Origin: an uncultured Flammeovirgaceae bacterium
Lineage (GTDB): Bacteria > Bacteroidota > Bacteroidia > Cytophagales > Cyclobacteriaceae
Length of the DNA: 64,000 bases
Direction: 5' to 3'
Assembly (NCBI GenBank): GCA_937884755.1
Contig: CAKZYJ010000470.1
Span: forward strand, 1 to 64,000
Below the pieces are notes generated by a model, which searched no databases, was not told where the DNA came from, and saw only the letters and a program-made list of their open reading frames with translations. The translations under genes were made by a program, and so were the position numbers. Positions 61,341-64,000 of the stretch are shown here, in pieces; position 1 is the first letter of the stretch, and the number at the start of each line of letters is the position of its first letter.

Positions 61341-63695
61341 TTACTTATTCTCTAGGAGGCTTTTGGCTACATTTAAGTTGTTTTCGAGCCGATGCGTATG
61401 CAACCAACCGTGAATGTCTTCTGACTCTAATAGATTTTCATATGTTTGTATTGCTTCAATTAAGTAAGGTGTTCTTTTCCCACCTCCAGTTTGTCTCCCC
61501 AACTCTAAATAAGCATCGGCTATATTTCCCATAGTCATAGCCCATTGATGTGGAAAATCACTCTTAGTTCGAATGGATAGAGCTTTCTTTAAAGTTTTGG
61601 TTGACTGAAGCAGATGCATTAGTCGTTGATCATTATCTGCTCGAATACCAAGAGCGAAATAAGCATTTCCTAAATTGTTGTTTGTCTGAGCCCATTGTTG
61701 TGGTAGCTGATCCTGAGTAAATATTTCCAAAGCCTTTTGATATGCTTGTGTTGCTTGACTTAAAAAATTCAAGCCGACTTCGCTAGCGATACAAATACCT
61801 AAATTACGTAAAGTCATTCCCAAATTATTTTGAGTCATAGCCCAACGTTGCGGTAGTTTATCATAAGTAAACACTTCTAATGCATTGTTAAGTGCTTCCT
61901 TAGAACGAGAAAAGTAAATTATCGCTTGTTCACCATTACTACGAGAACCCATCTCCCTGAAGACGAGTCCCAGGTTGTTCTTGGTTTCCGCCCATAATTG
62001 AGGGAATTCGGATTTGGTTCTTACTTGTAGAGATTTCTCTAGAGCTTCAATCGCCAGTTCAAAGTAATGAAAACCTTCTTCATTACTAAAGCGAATTCCT
62101 AGGTTGCTTAATACTGCTCCTAAATTACTTTGTGTTAAAGCCCAGTCCTGCGGAAGTTGATCCTTAGTTCGTATTTTAAGTGAATTCTCGAAAGCCTTTC
62201 TAGCCACTCTTAGATATGCTATACCTCGAGTTTTCTCAGTCCGAATACCTAAGTCATGTTGAACTAACCCAAAATTATTTTCAGCATTCGCCCAATCTTC
62301 CATAACTTTCTGTTGGCTAAATTCTTCCGCAGCGGACTTAAAAGCCCTCTCAGATCTGTACAGATATAACAATGACTCCGAACTGCTAATCCTTATTCCC
62401 AATTCTCGTAAGATAGTTCCCAGAGTGTTTTGTGATTGCGCCCATAGCAGAGGATGTTCTTCGCGAGTTCTTACTTGTAGGGCATTGATCAAATTTTTTT
62501 CGGCTTGCTTTAAATAAGTTACTCCCTCGGGCCCATCTACACGAATTCCTAAATCACTCAAAACTAGACCCAAATTAGTTTGAGACATAGCCCAATCAAG
62601 AGAAAATTTTCCATTGGAAAATTCCAAAGATGCACATACATATGCATCTTTCGCCAATCTTAAGTTTTTGATACTAGACTCGCCATCTATACGGATACCT
62701 AATTCACGATAGACGTTTCCTAATTCATTTTGTACCAAAGCATAATTATATGAGTGGCTTTTTAAACTAAAAACTGTCAAAATTTGTAAATATTCTTTGA
62801 CAATTTGCTTGAGTAAAACAATAGCTTTTCCGCCAGCTATCCTTTTTCCTATCTCTGTGCTAGTAATTCCTATGGATAATTTAATCTCAGCCCATTGGTT
62901 CGAAAAATTAGATTCAGACACCAATTTTTCAGCTTCTCGAAAACGCAGAAGAGCAGAGTCGAATTGATAAGCAGAAAAGAAAGCTTGTCCAGCATTTTTC
63001 CAGTTTTCATATGCAGATAGTCGTTTTTTATTGGCAGCTTTTTCTATGTCCTTCAATACTACTTCATCTTCTTTTGCGGCCCGTTCGAAGTTCCAGGCAG
63101 CTTCGGTAAAATTCTCTTGATAAAAAGCAGCTAATCCTTTCTTACGATAGTCCGTACTGTTCTTTGCTTCGTCAGCCCATTCACTAAAAGCAGTCTTTAC
63201 TTGCTCTGCCTCAAACCCGTATTTTTCTGCCCATTTTGCTAAAAAACGAGTGAAGTCAATAGCTTTTTGTTCGTTCAGAGATATTTGCTTAGTGATTTCA
63301 TCAGAAAGTTGAGCTACAAGTTTTTCAATTCGTTCATGAGTCCACAAGGCCATTGAGCCGTGGGGCACAATAATTACATCTACAGTATGTACGCTTTGGT
63401 ATTTATGATTAGGTAAATCCCAAATACCATCTAGTGGATGGTTAATAACCCAACCATCCTTTGCTACTCGCAAAATAACTTGCTCACCGTCAATATAGTC
63501 ATTATGAAGCCGAATATTGAATTCACCAGCCTCATCAGTATAATCGTCATTATCTCCATTAATACTAATCTTTGTTTGGGGTACTGGTTCTCGGTTATCC
63601 GTAAGCAAGTGACCGCTTAATGTAATTGTTTGGGATGACACCATAGTGCTGTTAACAAGACCTAAAGTAAGAGAGGCTATAAAAAGGTAATTCAT
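61341..63695 (-). CDS. Secreted TPR protein with 50-residue repeats
   Basis: 784 residues. Signal peptide (VSSQ), a carboxypeptidase-regulatory-like domain (about 25-105, LSGHLLTDNREPVPQTKISING), a helical linker with FEAEQVKTAFSEWADEA, then about ten TPR-like units of exactly 50 residues. Each has the form WAxTQNNLGxxLxxLGIR, then G, then an AL-x-VRT segment. This TPR type is common in proteins next to caspase-like or NACHT/STAND genes, but here the N-terminus is periplasmic. ATG 63695 overlaps the stop of the next upstream gene by ATGA, so the two are coupled. Confidence 0.82.
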   Translation of the reverse strand: MNYLFIASLTLGLVNSTMVSSQTITLSGHLLTDNREPVPQTKISINGDNDDYTDEAGEFNIRLHNDYIDGEQVILRVAKDGWVINHPLDGIWDLPNHKYQSVHTVDVIIVPHGSMALWTHERIEKLVAQLSDEITKQISLNEQKAIDFTRFLAKWAEKYGFEAEQVKTAFSEWADEAKNSTDYRKKGLAAFYQENFTEAAWNFERAAKEDEVVLKDIEKAANKKRLSAYENWKNAGQAFFSAYQFDSALLRFREAEKLVSESNFSNQWAEIKLSIGITSTEIGKRIAGGKAIVLLKQIVKEYLQILTVFSLKSHSYNYALVQNELGNVYRELGIRIDGESSIKNLRLAKDAYVCASLEFSNGKFSLDWAMSQTNLGLVLSDLGIRVDGPEGVTYLKQAEKNLINALQVRTREEHPLLWAQSQNTLGTILRELGIRISSSESLLYLYRSERAFKSAAEEFSQQKVMEDWANAENNFGLVQHDLGIRTEKTRGIAYLRVARKAFENSLKIRTKDQLPQDWALTQSNLGAVLSNLGIRFSNEEGFHYFELAIEALEKSLQVRTKSEFPQLWAETKNNLGLVFREMGSRSNGEQAIIYFSRSKEALNNALEVFTYDKLPQRWAMTQNNLGMTLRNLGICIASEVGLNFLSQATQAYQKALEIFTQDQLPQQWAQTNNNLGNAYFALGIRADNDQRLMHLLQSTKTLKKALSIRTKSDFPHQWAMTMGNIADAYLELGRQTGGGKRTPYLIEAIQTYENLLESEDIHGWLHTHRLENNLNVAKSLLENK

Positions 63696-64000
63696 TTAGA
63701 AAAAGATGTATTTTCTTTCTTAGGGAGTGGTTCCATTTTGATTGGAATAGGACCAGGCAAAGGATAGTACTTATCGGCGGGTTTATATCCGTCTGCCAAT
63801 ACATACACTCTCACCTTTTCACCTACTTGCCCGGGGACATTGTTAAAAATAAATCCGCCATTGCTAGTAGTTGTAAATGTTGTATCTGGCAAAAGGTCTA
63901 ATCTTACATTAGCACCAGCAATAGGCTTATTATCCATAGTAGATACTAAGCCTTTTACAGTGAGATTCTTATTTCCTTCATTTGCAAACTCCTCGCGAAT
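63692..64000 (-). CDS. C-terminal part of a protein ending in a carboxypeptidase-regulatory-like domain (truncated by the window)
   Basis: The frame is open from the window edge to the stop at 63692, at least 102 codons. Its last about 90 residues form a regulatory-like beta domain (LTVKGLVSTMDNKPIAGANVRL, then FTTTSNGGFIFNNVPGQVGEKV) with a Pro-rich end. An ATG at 63937 is internal and unlikely to be the real start, because the beta domain begins before it. The main part of the protein lies beyond 64000 and cannot be identified. The ATGA overlap couples it to the TPR gene. Confidence 0.7.
   Translation of the reverse strand: MREEFANEGNKNLTVKGLVSTMDNKPIAGANVRLDLLPDTTFTTTSNGGFIFNNVPGQVGEKVRVYVLADGYKPADKYYPLPGPIPIKMEPLPKKENTSFSK

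Noticed and set aside
61600-63000. Regular 150-bp DNA period as a non-coding satellite
   Set aside because: It is explained by 50-residue TPR units in an intact reading frame.

Overview
The window looks like a chromosomal segment of a pigmented, probably marine member of the Bacteroidota, most likely class Cytophagia. The evidence is SusC/SusD outer-membrane proteins under an ECF sigma/FecR pair, type IX secretion (T9SS) sorting tails, Oar-like TonB receptors, DUF4097 proteins, TAnnTTTG-type -7 promoter elements and a flexixanthin-type carotenoid gene set. I see no rRNA, tRNA, CRISPR array, prophage or intact transposase. One short palindromic MITE-like element is present.

Layout. 1-7 kb (minus): sigma, FecR, STN-domain SusC and SusD, a complete surface-signalling uptake unit. 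7.4-11.4 kb (plus): AraC regulator, four small proteins and a sulfatase. 11.6-17.2 kb: a LysR-HTH/methyltransferase fusion, a DUF1593 secreted protein, a 568-aa protein with a nucleoside-phosphorylase-like C-terminus, and a gene cut by an in-frame TAG. 17.3-21.9 kb: a giant lipoprotein dehydrogenase (propeller, HEAT repeats, cytochrome c), a zincin lipoprotein and a small membrane protein. 21.9-28.9 kb (minus): carotenoid cluster cruF-crtZ-merR(B12) and sigma-crtI-crtB-ispH-crtW. 29-33.2 kb: lipA, redox proteins and a protein built of 16-residue repeats. 33.4-36.2 kb: ECF sigma, HEAT-repeat membrane protein and two DUF4097 proteins. 36.2-42.7 kb: thioredoxin-like protein, msrA, peroxiredoxin, the MITE, an NlpE/META lipoprotein, a hydrolase and a TauE permease. 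42.8-50.5 kb (minus): subtilase-like T9SS protein, glycosyltransferase, T9SS protein and HMG-CoA reductase. 50.6-61.3 kb (plus): hydrolase, TonB receptor, calcineurin phosphoesterase, PhoD-like phosphatase and AddB-like nuclease. 61.3-64 kb (minus): TPR protein coupled to a gene that runs off the window.

How the genes work together. The carotenoid cluster should make a ketolated, hydroxylated carotenoid, but the lycopene cyclase, crtE and crtD are not in the window. It carries its own MEP-pathway gene (ispH), an ECF sigma factor and a CarH/LitR-like cobalamin-binding MerR protein, which suggests light or redox control. A mevalonate-type HMG-CoA reductase 25 kb away makes isoprenoid supply ambiguous. 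The 33-36 kb operon looks like an envelope-sensing sigma/anti-sigma module. The 51.9-58.1 kb run looks like outer-membrane uptake plus periplasmic phosphoesterases.

Most notable for a second look: the LysR/methyltransferase fusion, regularly spaced half-sites upstream of the carotenoid operon, a subtilase whose catalytic His position is Glu, the in-frame TAG gene, heptamer-period arrays beside genes, the 178-bp MITE, and the 16-residue repeat protein.
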